Source: Acidobacteriaceae bacterium (GTDB taxonomy: Bacteria > Acidobacteriota > Terriglobia > Terriglobales > Acidobacteriaceae). From it: a DNA stretch of 64,000 bases. Shown one piece after another: positions 8,172 to 16,730 of this stretch. The notes beneath the pieces were generated by a model that worked only from the letters and a program-made list of their open reading frames with translations, had not been told where the DNA came from and made no database searches. Every line of letters starts with the position of its first letter. Positions within the stretch are counted from its first letter, which is position 1. A program made the position numbers and the translations under genes. The stretch lies in assembly GCA_028283655.1 (NCBI GenBank), contig JAPWKE010000003.1, positions 2,418,001 through 2,482,000 on the forward strand. Reading direction: 5' to 3'.

Positions 8172-9317
8172 CTACTGCGATCCTGCTCCACCTTCGGCAC
8201 CGCCGCCGCTTTCGCCACCACTGAGGCTCCAGGGAGAAAGTGTCATCGTGTCGCCGCTGGGAGCGGTCAAAATGGCTTCGACGCCGGCCAGCAACGTTAC
8301 CGCAGTCGAGGTCGTGGAGTCAGCAGTCGCCTGCGTGGAGACGATCATGACCGCTTCGCCGGTCTTCAGGCCGCTGAGGGTTTCTGTCGGCAGGCGCTGC
8401 ATCATGCCGCTGAGGCCGGAACCTTCGCGCTGCGAGCGCATGTGGGCTTCGCCGTCAGCGTGAGTTGCAGCCGCCGCGTGCTCTCCTCCCTCGCTGCCGC
8501 CCTTCAGACGTGCGGCGATTCCCTTCGCCATCATCGGCGGCAGGCGGCGGACGTCGCTGCTGGAGGTGACAGCCACCGTGACGACCTTCTTGGTCGCAAG
8601 ATCCTTCAGCGTGACGGTACCGGCCGATGGGTCGATCGCCGTGATAAGCCCGGAGTAGTTGTGGAAGGTGCCGGCGACGATGGCGTCGGCGGTCAGCGAG
8701 GAGCCGTCAGGCGACTTGGTTCCACGGGCGCGGAGTTGGTCGCCGGGGTGAATGTCCGCGAGGTGGCTAAGAGTGGCATCCGCAAAGCGAACCGAGGTGC
8801 CGGAGTAGCGGCGGACGACGGTGGAAGCGGTGGTCTGGACGGCAATCATCTTCTGCCCGCTGGAGACCTGGAGCGCGCCGGTGGCGGGGTCAACCGACTT
8901 CACGATGCCGCCGATGCCCTGCGTCCATGCGGCTTCTTCGCTGGCGTGCGACTGCTCGATGGCAGCGGACTTCATCACGATAACGCGTGTCGCCGTCAGT
9001 GCCGTGGGCTGGTCGCCCGCCGTGCCTGTTACGAGTGCGCGGTCGCCCGTGCTGATGTCCGCAACAGTACCCGAGGTGGCCGACTTCAGATTCGTGCTGC
9101 CGGGAGCGACGAGGAGAACCTTGATGCCTTCCGGCACAGTCACGGTGACGTCACCCGAAGCCGAAGTGACGACCAGGCTACCCGTGCCGATCGACTTCAC
9201 GGTTCCGGATGTCCGGGGAGCGGCAGGTGCGGCCGTTTGCGCTGCAGCAGCAGTCACCGTCAGGCAGGGAGCCGCGATCAGCGCGATCGCCAGCACGGAA
9301 GAAGAAACTCGCATCAT
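8172..9317 (-). CDS. Secreted DUF5666-repeat protein
   Basis: A 381-aa exported protein with a clear signal peptide (MMRVSSSVLAIALIAAPCL to AAAAQ). The mature part consists of repeated beta-rich units of the form SGTVKSIGTGSLVVTSASGD, GIGGIVKSVDPATGALQVSS and LITAIDPSAGTVTLKDLATK, each followed by a statement such as VADISTGDRALVTG or LADIHPGDQLRARG. This pattern is typical of DUF5666/OB-like domains of unknown function. ATG 9317 is preferred over 9335 because GAGGAG lies 10 nt upstream. It has its own terminator and lies upstream of the TonB receptor in the same orientation. No enzymatic motif is visible. Confidence 0.72.
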   Translation of the reverse strand: MMRVSSSVLAIALIAAPCLTVTAAAAQTAAPAAPRTSGTVKSIGTGSLVVTSASGDVTVTVPEGIKVLLVAPGSTNLKSATSGTVADISTGDRALVTGTAGDQPTALTATRVIVMKSAAIEQSHASEEAAWTQGIGGIVKSVDPATGALQVSSGQKMIAVQTTASTVVRRYSGTSVRFADATLSHLADIHPGDQLRARGTKSPDGSSLTADAIVAGTFHNYSGLITAIDPSAGTVTLKDLATKKVVTVAVTSSSDVRRLPPMMAKGIAARLKGGSEGGEHAAAATHADGEAHMRSQREGSGLSGMMQRLPTETLSGLKTGEAVMIVSTQATADSTTSTAVTLLAGVEAILTAPSGDTMTLSPWSLSGGESGGGAEGGAGSQ

Positions 9318-9544
9318 GTTCAAAAAACTCCTCATTCACCGGGGTGCGCCCGCCTCATAGCGCAAGCCATCCGGTTAGCGCCACGGGGAAAGTCTATGGC
9401 GTGATCTGCACTAGAGTAACGTCCACGAAGGAAAAAAGTTGCATCGGGATAAGAGGTTTTGAGCTCGTGAATGCTGGTTTCGTGGAGGAGGGCGGGTGAG
9501 GAAAGCAGGTGGATAGGAAGTAGAAAGTAGGGGGGTAGGAAAAC

Positions 9545-9579
9545 GATGCCGCTGAAAGCTAAGTGCTTTCAGCGGCATC
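9545..9579 (-). terminator. Terminator hairpin of the CocE-type hydrolase gene
   Basis: A perfect 15-bp stem (9545-9559 with 9565-9579) has a 5-nt loop. It lies 32 nt beyond the stop codon at 9612 on the minus strand. Only a short T run follows. Confidence 0.7.
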
Positions 9580-9611
9580 AGGTTTGCGAAGAAAGAAAGA
9601 TTAGGGGAGTG

Positions 9612-11507
9612 CTACGGTAGCGGCGAGCCGTCCGGAACGTTGACGTCGAGGTGCGAAGGATAGCGCGCCGAGCCGAAGATGGAGATCGTCTCCTTCTGGT
9701 AGGCCGAAGCGGGAGCCGTCATGATGTTCTCGACCCACGTCTGGGGGTTGCGGTCGTAGAGCGGGAACCAGGTGGACTGGACCTCAACACGCATCTTGTG
9801 GCCCTTCAGAAAGGTGTGGTCGACGCCGTGCAGGCTCCACTTGTACTCGGCCACCTCGCCGGGCTTGACCGGCTCAGGATGCTCGAAACTCTTGCGGTAA
9901 CGGCCGCGCAGAATCTCGTCTGCCACCATCAGCTCATACTTGCCGTCCGGGTAAATGTCGATCAGCTTTACGATCCAGTCGCTGTCGCTGCCGGTCGTGG
10001 CTGCGAAGAGGTCGGCAACGACGTCACCGGTAACGGTCACGTCTTTCTCCAGCACCGGTGTATCGAAGTTGGCGAGGTCGTCGCGGCCAGAGACGAAGCT
10101 CTGGTCTTCCGCCAGCCAGGGGCGCCAGACGGAGCTCTCGCCGTATGTCGACTGCACCGGGCGATGGCGATACGGCACAGGGTTCGCCGGGTCGCTGACG
10201 TACATCGCGGCCTTGCTCTGCGGCGAGTTCTCCTTCACCGCAGACGGTGCTGCTGCGCTGAGCGTGTGCGACGCTTCGAGGTAGAGCTTCGCCGGGTGGA
10301 AGCCGTTGACAGGAGGCCAGACAGCGTAACGATGCCACTGGTTTTCCCCCGTGCGGAAGCTGGCCGTGTCTTCAAGGTCGAAGCCCTTGCGGTCCTTCAG
10401 ATAGAACTCAAAGAACGGCGCTTCGATCTGGCTGCGGTACTGCTGGCCGGTCGGCTGCCCTGCGTCCAGCTTGCCGAAGGGGCTGGTGAGCACCTGGCCG
10501 GGGCCACGCGCCCAGCCTCCGTGGTTCCACGGTCCAAGCACGAGGAAGACCTTATGCTTGCTGTCGCCGGGCTTCTCGTTACGGCGAAGAACCTGGTACT
10601 CGGCCTGCGGGCCGAACATATCTTCCTGGTCCCAGAAGCCGCCGACCTGCAGCACGGCAACTTCGGGCGCGCGAAGCTTGCGAAGCTCGCTCTTGTCCTG
10701 CCAGAGCTTTGTGTACGTCGGGTTGGTGAGGAAGAGCTGCGCGGTCGGCAGATTGGTCATGCCTGCGCTGGCAGCGGCTCCGGCGAAGTTCGTGTGGTTG
10801 AGGAAGAAGTCGTACTGGTCTTCCTTCGAGTCCGGTCGCTTATCCGTCTTCTGCGCCTCAAGCTCCTGCACGTAGTCGAAGCCGTAGCTTTCGCGGAAGG
10901 CGCCGTTATGGAAGAAATCGTCGCCGAGCCAGACGTCACCCATCGGGGCCTGCGGGCTGACGGCCTTCACGGCCGGGTTCGCGTTCAGGCCCACCATCAT
11001 CGCGGTGAAGCCCGGGTAGCTGATGCCCAGTGCGCCGACGCGGCCGTTGTTGTTTGGCAGGTTCTTCAGCAGCCAGTTGATGGTGTCGTTCGTGTCAGTG
11101 GTTTCGTCGATGTCCGTCTTCGTCTTGTGCTCGACGATGGGTCGCATCATCACGAATGTGCCGCCGGAGCCGTAGCGTCCGCGAATGTCCTGAAAGACCC
11201 AGATGTAGCCGCTGGCGGCGAGTTCGGGTTTGCCACCGGTGATCGTGATCGGCTCATAGCCGTTGACGCCGTAAGGCGTGCGCGAGAGCAGGATTGGAAG
11301 CTTCGGGCCGCTGTGCTCACTGCCCTTCGGCCGCAGGATGACGGTGTGCAGTTCGACGCCATCGCGGGCAGGAATCATGACCTCCGAGCGGACGTACTCG
11401 GGCATGGTGACGCCGGGCGGTGGCGGATTGCGCTGCGCCTGTGATGGGCTCGCGATGGCGAGTACGGTGACAGAAAGAACGACAGCGCGAACCGCGCGAA
11501 GCATCAT
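9612..11507 (-). CDS. Secreted CocE/NonD-family hydrolase (alpha-amino acid ester hydrolase-like)
   Basis: A 631-aa exported serine hydrolase of the X-Pro dipeptidyl-peptidase S15 / CocE family. After the signal peptide (MMLRAVRAVVLSVTVLAIA to SQAQ) comes an alpha/beta-hydrolase domain with the nucleophile elbow GALGISYPGF, an ILLSRTPYG oxyanion-type segment, GGFWDQEDMFGP and the likely catalytic histidine in GPWNHGGW. The C-terminal part is the family's jelly-roll domain. The WDQEDMFG segment recalls alpha-amino acid ester hydrolases and glutaryl-7-ACA acylases, so an ester or acylated amino compound is a reasonable substrate. ATG 11507 follows a GGAG box; 11534 is a less likely start. Confidence 0.82.
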   Translation of the reverse strand: MMLRAVRAVVLSVTVLAIASPSQAQRNPPPPGVTMPEYVRSEVMIPARDGVELHTVILRPKGSEHSGPKLPILLSRTPYGVNGYEPITITGGKPELAASGYIWVFQDIRGRYGSGGTFVMMRPIVEHKTKTDIDETTDTNDTINWLLKNLPNNNGRVGALGISYPGFTAMMVGLNANPAVKAVSPQAPMGDVWLGDDFFHNGAFRESYGFDYVQELEAQKTDKRPDSKEDQYDFFLNHTNFAGAAASAGMTNLPTAQLFLTNPTYTKLWQDKSELRKLRAPEVAVLQVGGFWDQEDMFGPQAEYQVLRRNEKPGDSKHKVFLVLGPWNHGGWARGPGQVLTSPFGKLDAGQPTGQQYRSQIEAPFFEFYLKDRKGFDLEDTASFRTGENQWHRYAVWPPVNGFHPAKLYLEASHTLSAAAPSAVKENSPQSKAAMYVSDPANPVPYRHRPVQSTYGESSVWRPWLAEDQSFVSGRDDLANFDTPVLEKDVTVTGDVVADLFAATTGSDSDWIVKLIDIYPDGKYELMVADEILRGRYRKSFEHPEPVKPGEVAEYKWSLHGVDHTFLKGHKMRVEVQSTWFPLYDRNPQTWVENIMTAPASAYQKETISIFGSARYPSHLDVNVPDGSPLP

Positions 11508-11533
11508 CAAAACGTGGCTCCTCAGGAAAAGCA

Positions 11534-11557
11534 AAGGCCCCGAATGCTCGGGGCCTT
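11534..11557 (-). terminator. Terminator hairpin of the CDGSH gene
   Basis: A 10-bp GC-rich stem (11534-11543 with 11548-11557) has an ATGC loop and lies just beyond the CDGSH gene stop at 11570. On the minus strand it is followed by TGC, so the U tract is poor. Confidence 0.65.
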
Positions 11558-11569
11558 GCGTGTTTCGGT

Positions 11570-11800
11570 TTACTGTCCGGTCAGGTTGCCTTCAGGACGC
11601 GTGTTGCACTGCCATCCCTGGCGAGCATGAGCGCCGTCGCAGAACGGACGCTTCTCGCTGAGGCCGCAGCGGCAGAGGCTGATCGCGGGCTTGCCCGTAA
11701 GGTCCCACTCCTGCCCGTCGGCATCCTTCAGCACTATGTGACCTTCGACGCGCAGTGGTCCGTTCGGACGCACCGTAATGTGAACTGCTTCATCTGCCAT
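11570..11800 (-). CDS. CDGSH-type iron-sulfur protein (mitoNEET-like)
   Basis: A 76-aa protein with the complete 2Fe-2S signature CRCGLSEKRPFCDGAH, giving Cys43, Cys45, Cys54 and His58 as cluster ligands. Such single-motif bacterial proteins bind a labile redox-active cluster; their cellular role is largely unknown. The N-terminal half is a beta-rich segment (VHITVRPNGPLRVEG) typical of this short form. ATG 11800 is chosen because a strong purine-rich site (GAGGGGG) lies upstream and the longer frame only adds six residues. It is followed upstream by a UBP-type zinc finger gene in the same orientation. Confidence 0.85.
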   Translation of the reverse strand: MADEAVHITVRPNGPLRVEGHIVLKDADGQEWDLTGKPAISLCRCGLSEKRPFCDGAHARQGWQCNTRPEGNLTGQ

Positions 11801-11868
11801 GTTGCTTGTCCCCCTCATGTGACGCGCTCAGAATAGCAGCGGCTATGGTGGATGTTTTGACGCCGTTC

Positions 11869-12141
11869 CTACTCCAGCCCGACCATGACTTCGTCGATGT
11901 AGCACCAGCCCCACTGCTCACCCGGCTCCACGGAACGGATGACCGGATGCTTCGAGGTGTGAAAGTGCTTGGTGGCGTGCTTGTTTTTGGAAGCGTCGCA
12001 GCAACCAACGTGGCCGCAGTCCAGGCACTCCCGCAGGTGCACCCAGCTATCGTCCATGGCGATGCACTCGGCGCAGCCTTTGCCGTAGGCTGCGCTGGTG
12101 GTGTCCTCAATCTCGACCGAATCGAAGTGATGGCAGTTCAT
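11869..12141 (-). CDS. UBP-type zinc finger protein
   Basis: A 90-aa protein made almost entirely of a ubiquitin-hydrolase-type zinc finger. The Cys/His ligands are readable as CAEC (23, 26), ECLDCGHVGCC (39, 42, 47, 48) and the histidines at 35, 44, 55, 59, 61 and 65. Eukaryotic ZnF-UBP domains bind the C-terminal Gly-Gly of ubiquitin; bacterial stand-alone versions are widespread but uncharacterised. AAGGAGG precedes the ATG by 6 nt. The gene lies 68 bp upstream of the CDGSH gene, so the two could form a transcription unit. Confidence 0.85.
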   Translation of the reverse strand: MNCHHFDSVEIEDTTSAAYGKGCAECIAMDDSWVHLRECLDCGHVGCCDASKNKHATKHFHTSKHPVIRSVEPGEQWGWCYIDEVMVGLE

Positions 12142-12171
12142 CGTTGCCTCCTTGTACCGCTGGCGCTTCCT

Positions 12172-12561
12172 TTAGTTGGAGCTCTCTCCAACTACCTTGA
12201 ACACAACATGCGTGCCGTCGTTGAAGCGCAGCTCATAGCCCCGCGAGAACCAGCCGCCCTTCGACTCTGTTCCCCGCAGTTCGCGAGCACGATAGTCGCC
12301 GGGATGCAGCAGGCCGCTCGCAACCGCGCGCAGCTCATACCGCGAGCCGTCGGCCAGCACATCGAGGTGGAGGTCCGTCGCACCTGCCTGATCGTCCGTC
12401 GATCCCGGGGCCGTGACCAGCCACGAGCGCGTGACGTGGATGACGAGCGGATAATCCAGCTCGACCTGCCCCGAAGACGAGTAGCGGCCCTTCTGCGAGA
12501 CCGCCGCCGAAGGCACAAGAAGCCCCGCAATCAATCCCGCTGATAACAAAATTTTCTTCAT
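12172..12561 (-). CDS. Small secreted protein of unknown function
   Basis: A 129-aa protein with a clean Sec signal peptide (MKKILLSAGLIAGLLVPSAAVSQ). The rest is a compact beta-rich domain (ELDYPLVIHVTRSWLV, RELRGTESKGGWFSRGYEL, NDGTHVVFKVVGESSN). No family is recognised. ATG 12561 is preferred over 12585, which would overlap rph by 22 bp and precede the signal peptide with eight non-hydrophobic residues. With this start the gene follows rph by only 2 bp and is probably co-transcribed with it. Confidence 0.65.
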   Translation of the reverse strand: MKKILLSAGLIAGLLVPSAAVSQKGRYSSSGQVELDYPLVIHVTRSWLVTAPGSTDDQAGATDLHLDVLADGSRYELRAVASGLLHPGDYRARELRGTESKGGWFSRGYELRFNDGTHVVFKVVGESSN

Positions 12562-12563
12562 CC

Positions 12564-13304
12564 CTAAACCGCCTTCGCCAGACATTCCAGTTGCGCCGCC
12601 AGCAGTTGCTGGATGCCACCCTCGGCCACTCGCAGCATCTCGTCGAGCTGTGCGCGGCTATAAGGTTCCCGTTCAGCCGTTGCCTGCGTCTCGACAAAGC
12701 CGCCTGCGGCCGTCATCACCACGTTCATGTCCACCTCGGCGCGAGCGTCTTCCTCGTACGCCAGGTCCAGCAGGACACGGCCGTCGACGATGCCGACGCT
12801 GGTCGCGGCAACCATCTCGCGCAGCGGCGAAGCCTTCAACGTCCCCGCAGCGACGAGCTTGTTCAGCGCAATCGCCAGCGCGGTTGCCGCGCCCGTGATC
12901 GCCGCCGTACGGGTGCCTCCGTCAGCCTGCAGCACATCGCAGTCGAGGATGATCATGCGCTCGCCGAGCGCCTTCAGGTCCATGACCGAGCGCAGCGAAC
13001 GACCGATCAATCGCTGAATCTCATGCGTGCGACCGCCGATCTTGCCGCGCTCCGACTCGCGCGGAGTGCGCGTGAGCGTGGCGCGGGGAAGCATCGAGTA
13101 CTCGGCCGTCACCCAGCCCTTGCCGGAGTTGCGCAGCCAGCCCGGGACCGTCGGCTCCACCGTTGCGTTGCACAACACGCGCGTGTGCCCAACCTCAATC
13201 AATACCGACCCTTCAGCCGTCGCGACGAAACCCGGGGTCATCTTCAGCGGGCGAGCGTCCTGCGCTCCACGGTCACCGCTGCGAAACAGTTCATCAATTG
13301 CCAT
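12564..13304 (-). CDS. rph: Ribonuclease PH
   Basis: A 246-aa phosphorolytic 3'-to-5' exoribonuclease that trims tRNA 3' ends. Diagnostic segments are [19 protein letters not shown] near the N-terminus, [40 protein letters not shown] and [20 protein letters not shown], which carry the conserved phosphate- and metal-binding residues. The length matches the usual 238-256 aa. ATG 13304 is chosen over 13322 because [12 protein letters not shown] is the normal family start. It heads a short minus-strand unit with the small secreted protein. Confidence 0.95.
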   Translation of the reverse strand: MAIDELFRSGDRGAQDARPLKMTPGFVATAEGSVLIEVGHTRVLCNATVEPTVPGWLRNSGKGWVTAEYSMLPRATLTRTPRESERGKIGGRTHEIQRLIGRSLRSVMDLKALGERMIILDCDVLQADGGTRTAAITGAATALAIALNKLVAAGTLKASPLREMVAATSVGIVDGRVLLDLAYEEDARAEVDMNVVMTAAGGFVETQATAEREPYSRAQLDEMLRVAEGGIQQLLAAQLECLAKAV

Positions 13305-13626
13305 CCCTGAATCGTAGCCCACGCGAGAGAATTGCGTGATTTCGGGAAGAGGTTACTTCCGGCGAAATAACATTTGTATTTTGATATCAAAACAGGAATT
13401 TCGCACCAAAACGGGAATATCAGCTATGTTGTCTTTTGCTGAGATTCTGTACTCTTCAAGAGCCGGAGGCTCCCATTTCGGGAATTTCGCTTTTAGCGAC
13501 GTTCGCTCAAGAAACAGCCTCTACCGTATCTTTATCAACGACTTAATGGAAATCTCCCACTTTGGCACGCAACGTGTTCTTATGTAACCGCACAAAGTAA
13601 CGTAAGACAACAACTCGGAGACGTTT
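13305..13626. promoter_or_regulatory. A+T-richer intergenic region with a palindrome and direct repeats
   Basis: This 322-bp region separates divergent rph and the histidine kinase operon. It is visibly lower in G+C than its surroundings. It contains the perfect 14-bp palindrome TTTTGATATCAAAA at 13379-13392 and two exact copies of GGAATTTCGC (13395-13404, 13481-13490), with a related GGAATATCAGC between them. These are candidate binding sites for the downstream regulator. An 83-codon frame here has no convincing coding character. Confidence 0.45.
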
Positions 13627-14466
13627 ATGCAGGCGCACTCGCTGAGCAACAGAGCCGCAAGCACTCATTCCCTTCTTCCTGTCTCAATGCAGGAGAGACA
13701 GGGTTTCCTCACAACGTCTGGCCCCCTCGCAGAAGGTGCCGGACTGGCGCACGATGCCGGGAATCTTCTCGGTGCGCTGACCCTTTATTGCGATCTTCTC
13801 GATCGGCCCGGAGTTCTTCGGCCGGAGCACCAGCATTACAGCCGCGAACTGCGCCTGTTGGCCGAACGGTCCTCAACGCTCATCGGTCGCCTGATTCAGA
13901 ACAATCTCGAGTCGCTGGCACACGAGGCGTTCCCTGCTCCGACCGCAGATCCGGGCGAAGCGCTGCTGTCGCTGGAGCCTGTGCTTAGAAGAATGGCCGC
14001 GCCGGTAGCATCGTTGACGCTGACAACGCAGCGAAGCCTGCGCAAGCCGGCGACGCTGACCATTGAGTCCCTCGAACGGGTGGCCATCAACCTGGTGAGC
14101 AATGCCGTCAACGCTCTTGTCTCTGCAGGCCGTCACGACGGCCACATTGCCGTAACGCTGGCCGCGTCCCCCACCCGGCTGACCATGACGGTAGCCGACA
14201 ATGGGCCGGGGATGAACCTGCTCTGCGCAGCGCAGGCTGTCTCTCCTTTTTGCGAAGAGGCGCCCAGCACATTGCGGCGGCACGGCCTTGGGCTGCACAT
14301 TGTGCATGAGCTGGCGGAGGACTCCGGTGCCAGCTTTGAGATACACGCTCGCCGCAACCAGAGTACGGCGATCACGCTGAGCTGGCCGCTGACTCAGCAA
14401 CCACTGGCACGTCATGCGCCTGCAAACAAGCTTTCGAAGGGGGCAGCCGCGCATGTCAGACGGTAA
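13627..14466 (+). CDS. Cytosolic sensor histidine kinase
   Basis: A 279-aa histidine kinase without transmembrane segments or a recognisable sensor domain. The H-box is LAHDAGNLLGALTLYCDLL (phosphoacceptor His at about residue 42). The ATPase domain shows the N-box NLVSNAVNAL, the G1 box DNGPGM and the G2 box HGLGLHIVHEL. A GGAG site stands 7 nt before the ATG. The gene overlaps the sigma-54 response regulator by 14 bp, so the two are a cognate pair. The input signal is probably sensed through a partner protein, since the N-terminus is only about 40 residues. Confidence 0.85.
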   Translation: MQAHSLSNRAASTHSLLPVSMQERQGFLTTSGPLAEGAGLAHDAGNLLGALTLYCDLLDRPGVLRPEHQHYSRELRLLAERSSTLIGRLIQNNLESLAHEAFPAPTADPGEALLSLEPVLRRMAAPVASLTLTTQRSLRKPATLTIESLERVAINLVSNAVNALVSAGRHDGHIAVTLAASPTRLTMTVADNGPGMNLLCAAQAVSPFCEEAPSTLRRHGLGLHIVHELAEDSGASFEIHARRNQSTAITLSWPLTQQPLARHAPANKLSKGAAAHVRR

Positions 14467-16033
14467 GCTTCCCCTTGCACGAACGGGCACAGCACAAGCA
14501 GGTATAGCCGAAAACGAACTTACCGCCGACAGCCTTCGCAACGAAGCCAGCCGACAGTATCCGACCGGTGACGCCGGACGATTTGACCAGCATGCCGACC
14601 GCCCGACACTGGCCGTGCTCGTCGTCGACGACGATGCGCCGGTGCGCCACGCGTGTGCCGAGATCGCCCGCTCGATGGGCTTCCTTGTGACAGAGGCCTG
14701 TGATGTTGACGAGGCACGCGAAAAGCTCGCCAGCGGACAGACCGATCTGCTGTTGCTCGACCTGCGCCTGCCTGGCGGCGGTGGCCTTGCTCTGCTGGAG
14801 ACGGTTCGCTCCACCCACCCCGGCACGACCGTGGTCGTAATGACAGCGTTTGCCACGGTGAAGTCTGCGGTCGAGGCCATGCGCATCGGCGCCAGCGATT
14901 ACCTGACCAAGCCGTTCACGCTCGATGAACTCTCTGCCGTGCTTGAGGCAGCGGCGCAGCGACGTTCGTTCGACCACGAAAGCCGTGCGCTGCGTGAGCA
15001 GTTGCGTACCGGCAAAGGCATGGGCTCCCTTGTGGGCCGGTCACCAGCCATGGAGAAGCTGTACCGCATCCTGAGCAAGGTCGCCTACACGTCGCATCCG
15101 GTTCTGATTCTGGGCGAGTCGGGTACGGGCAAAGAACTGATCGCACGCCTGATCCACAGCAACGGGCCGAGCGCGTCGAAGCCGTTTATTCCGGTGGACT
15201 GCGGCTCGCTGGTGCCGACGCTCATTGAGAGCGAGCTCTTCGGGCACGTGAAGGGAGCATTTACCGGGGCGAATCGCGCGAAAACCGGGTTGCTGGTGGC
15301 GGCCGATCATGGCACCGTCTTCCTGGACGAGATTGGCGAGCTTCCGCTGGATCTGCAGGCAAAGCTGCTGCGCGCGCTGCAGGAACGCGAGGTGCGTCCG
15401 GTGGGCGCAACCCACTCGCTGCCGATCAGCGCACGCATCGTGGCGGCGACGAACCGCGACCTGACCCAGATGGTCGAACAAGGGAAGTTCCGAAAAGATC
15501 TTTACTTCCGTCTGAACGTAGTCAACATTCGCGTCCCGCCGCTGCGCGAACGCAAGACCGATATTCCGCTGCTGGCCGCGCATGTGCTGGAACGGATGCA
15601 CCGCGAGAACGGCATTCGGTACACGTTCTCCGACGACACGCTGCGGCTGCTGATGGAGTACGACTGGCCCGGCAATGTGCGCGAGTTGGAGCACGCCATT
15701 GAACGCGCCTGTGCTCTTTCCAGCGGGCCTGTGCTGCACATGGGCGACTTTCCGACGCAGCTACAGGACCACCGCTTCCACATTATTCGAGGCGCCGGGA
15801 GCCGAGACGCAACCGCTCCGGGCCATGCTGGCCCTGCGGGTTCCTATGCGCTGGACGATGATCCGCCGCCGGTGCAGTCGATCGCGGAGATGGAGAAGCA
15901 GGCGATTCTCAACACCATTCGGCAGCTCAAGGGCGACAAGCTGATGGCCGCCAAGCTGCTCGGGATCGGCAAGACAACGCTGTATCGCAAGCTCAAGGAG
16001 TACGGCCTGGGCGATGAAACCAGCCTCGGCTAG
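14453..16033 (+). CDS. NtrC-family sigma-54-dependent response regulator
   Basis: A 526-aa activator. After about 45 variable residues comes a receiver domain (VLVVDDDAPVRHA with the acidic pocket, phosphoacceptor Asp in DLLLLDLRLPGGG, switch Lys in DYLTKPF). The AAA+ domain contains Walker A GESGTGKE, the sigma-54 contact loop GAFTGA and the Walker B region FLDEIGEL. A Fis-type helix-turn-helix ends the protein (LMAAKLLGIGKTTLYRKL). It should be phosphorylated by the adjacent kinase and activate RpoN-dependent promoters, which are not identifiable here. ATG 14453 is preferred over 14414 because AAGGGGG lies just upstream. Confidence 0.93.
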   Translation: MSDGKLPLARTGTAQAGIAENELTADSLRNEASRQYPTGDAGRFDQHADRPTLAVLVVDDDAPVRHACAEIARSMGFLVTEACDVDEAREKLASGQTDLLLLDLRLPGGGGLALLETVRSTHPGTTVVVMTAFATVKSAVEAMRIGASDYLTKPFTLDELSAVLEAAAQRRSFDHESRALREQLRTGKGMGSLVGRSPAMEKLYRILSKVAYTSHPVLILGESGTGKELIARLIHSNGPSASKPFIPVDCGSLVPTLIESELFGHVKGAFTGANRAKTGLLVAADHGTVFLDEIGELPLDLQAKLLRALQEREVRPVGATHSLPISARIVAATNRDLTQMVEQGKFRKDLYFRLNVVNIRVPPLRERKTDIPLLAAHVLERMHRENGIRYTFSDDTLRLLMEYDWPGNVRELEHAIERACALSSGPVLHMGDFPTQLQDHRFHIIRGAGSRDATAPGHAGPAGSYALDDDPPPVQSIAEMEKQAILNTIRQLKGDKLMAAKLLGIGKTTLYRKLKEYGLGDETSLG

Positions 16034-16065
16034 GGCCCCGTTCCCAGAAAGGACAAGGAAACGCT

Positions 16066-16554
16066 ATGCCACAGCCCATTCTGATTATTGCGCCTGAAAC
16101 GACGGCACAGCGCGCAGCGGAAGCCCTCCGCACCGAGCTGGACAAGAAGCTCGAGCTTGCCCCTAACCGGCGCTCCGGACTGGCGCTGCTGCGTCGAAAC
16201 GAGTACTCGCTGGTGCTGCTGGATGAGACGCTGGCAGCGGCTGATCCTGACGCCGCGGACACGATCTACCAGAACGCCGGGGCAGCGAGCGTGCTGGAGC
16301 TGAACTTTGCCATCACGGGAACGCCGCGCATCGTGCGGCAGGTACGCTCAACGCTGACACGGCGATCGCATGATCAACAGCAGGCGCGCCAGGCGGCGGT
16401 GCTCGCGCTGCAGAACGAGCTGAGCGCTTTGCTGGCAGGGCTTTTGCTGGAGTCGCAGCTCGCGCTTCGCGACGCCACCGCGACGCAAGCCCCGAAACTG
16501 CGCCATCTGGTAGAGCTGGCAGGAGATCTCCGGGACCGCCTGCGTGCGCAGTAA
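16066..16554 (+). CDS. Degenerate receiver-like protein in the sigma-54 two-component operon
   Basis: A 162-aa protein of unknown function. The first half has the layout of a receiver domain: a start PILIIAPETT in place of the usual acidic-pocket Asp pair, then LVLLDETLAAADPD where LVLLD aligns with the phosphoacceptor strand, and LNFAITGTPRIVRQV where the Thr/Ser and Lys strands would be. The second half is helical (LQNELSALLAGLLLESQLAL, LRHLVELAGDLRDRL), like a dimerisation bundle without a phosphoacceptor His. It follows the sigma-54 regulator by 32 bp with its own GGA-rich ribosome site. Receiver ancestry is an inference; a structural comparison would decide. Confidence 0.55.
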   Translation: MPQPILIIAPETTAQRAAEALRTELDKKLELAPNRRSGLALLRRNEYSLVLLDETLAAADPDAADTIYQNAGAASVLELNFAITGTPRIVRQVRSTLTRRSHDQQQARQAAVLALQNELSALLAGLLLESQLALRDATATQAPKLRHLVELAGDLRDRLRAQ

Positions 16555-16730
16555 AAGAGGGGACGCCAACACAGCCGCGCACTGCTAACGATCACAGAGT
16601 GGAGCTCTGGCTATCGCACAGGCGTTCGATGATCGCACCGTCTCTCAGACGCGGGCAACGGTGGCTGTGTACAATCACGGCGTATGATGCGGCTCTTGTC
16701 AGACCGCCTCTCAACCCCCGAGGAGATTGC

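Noticed and set aside
13562-13585. TGGCACGCAACGTGTTC as a sigma-54 promoter
   Set aside because: The -24 part fits, but the -12 part lacks GC at the right spacing. It stands only 42-65 bp before the kinase start, but the match is too weak.
13336-13587. 83-codon frame in the rph-kinase gap
   Set aside because: It crosses the palindrome and repeats, has no ribosome site and no plausible homologue.
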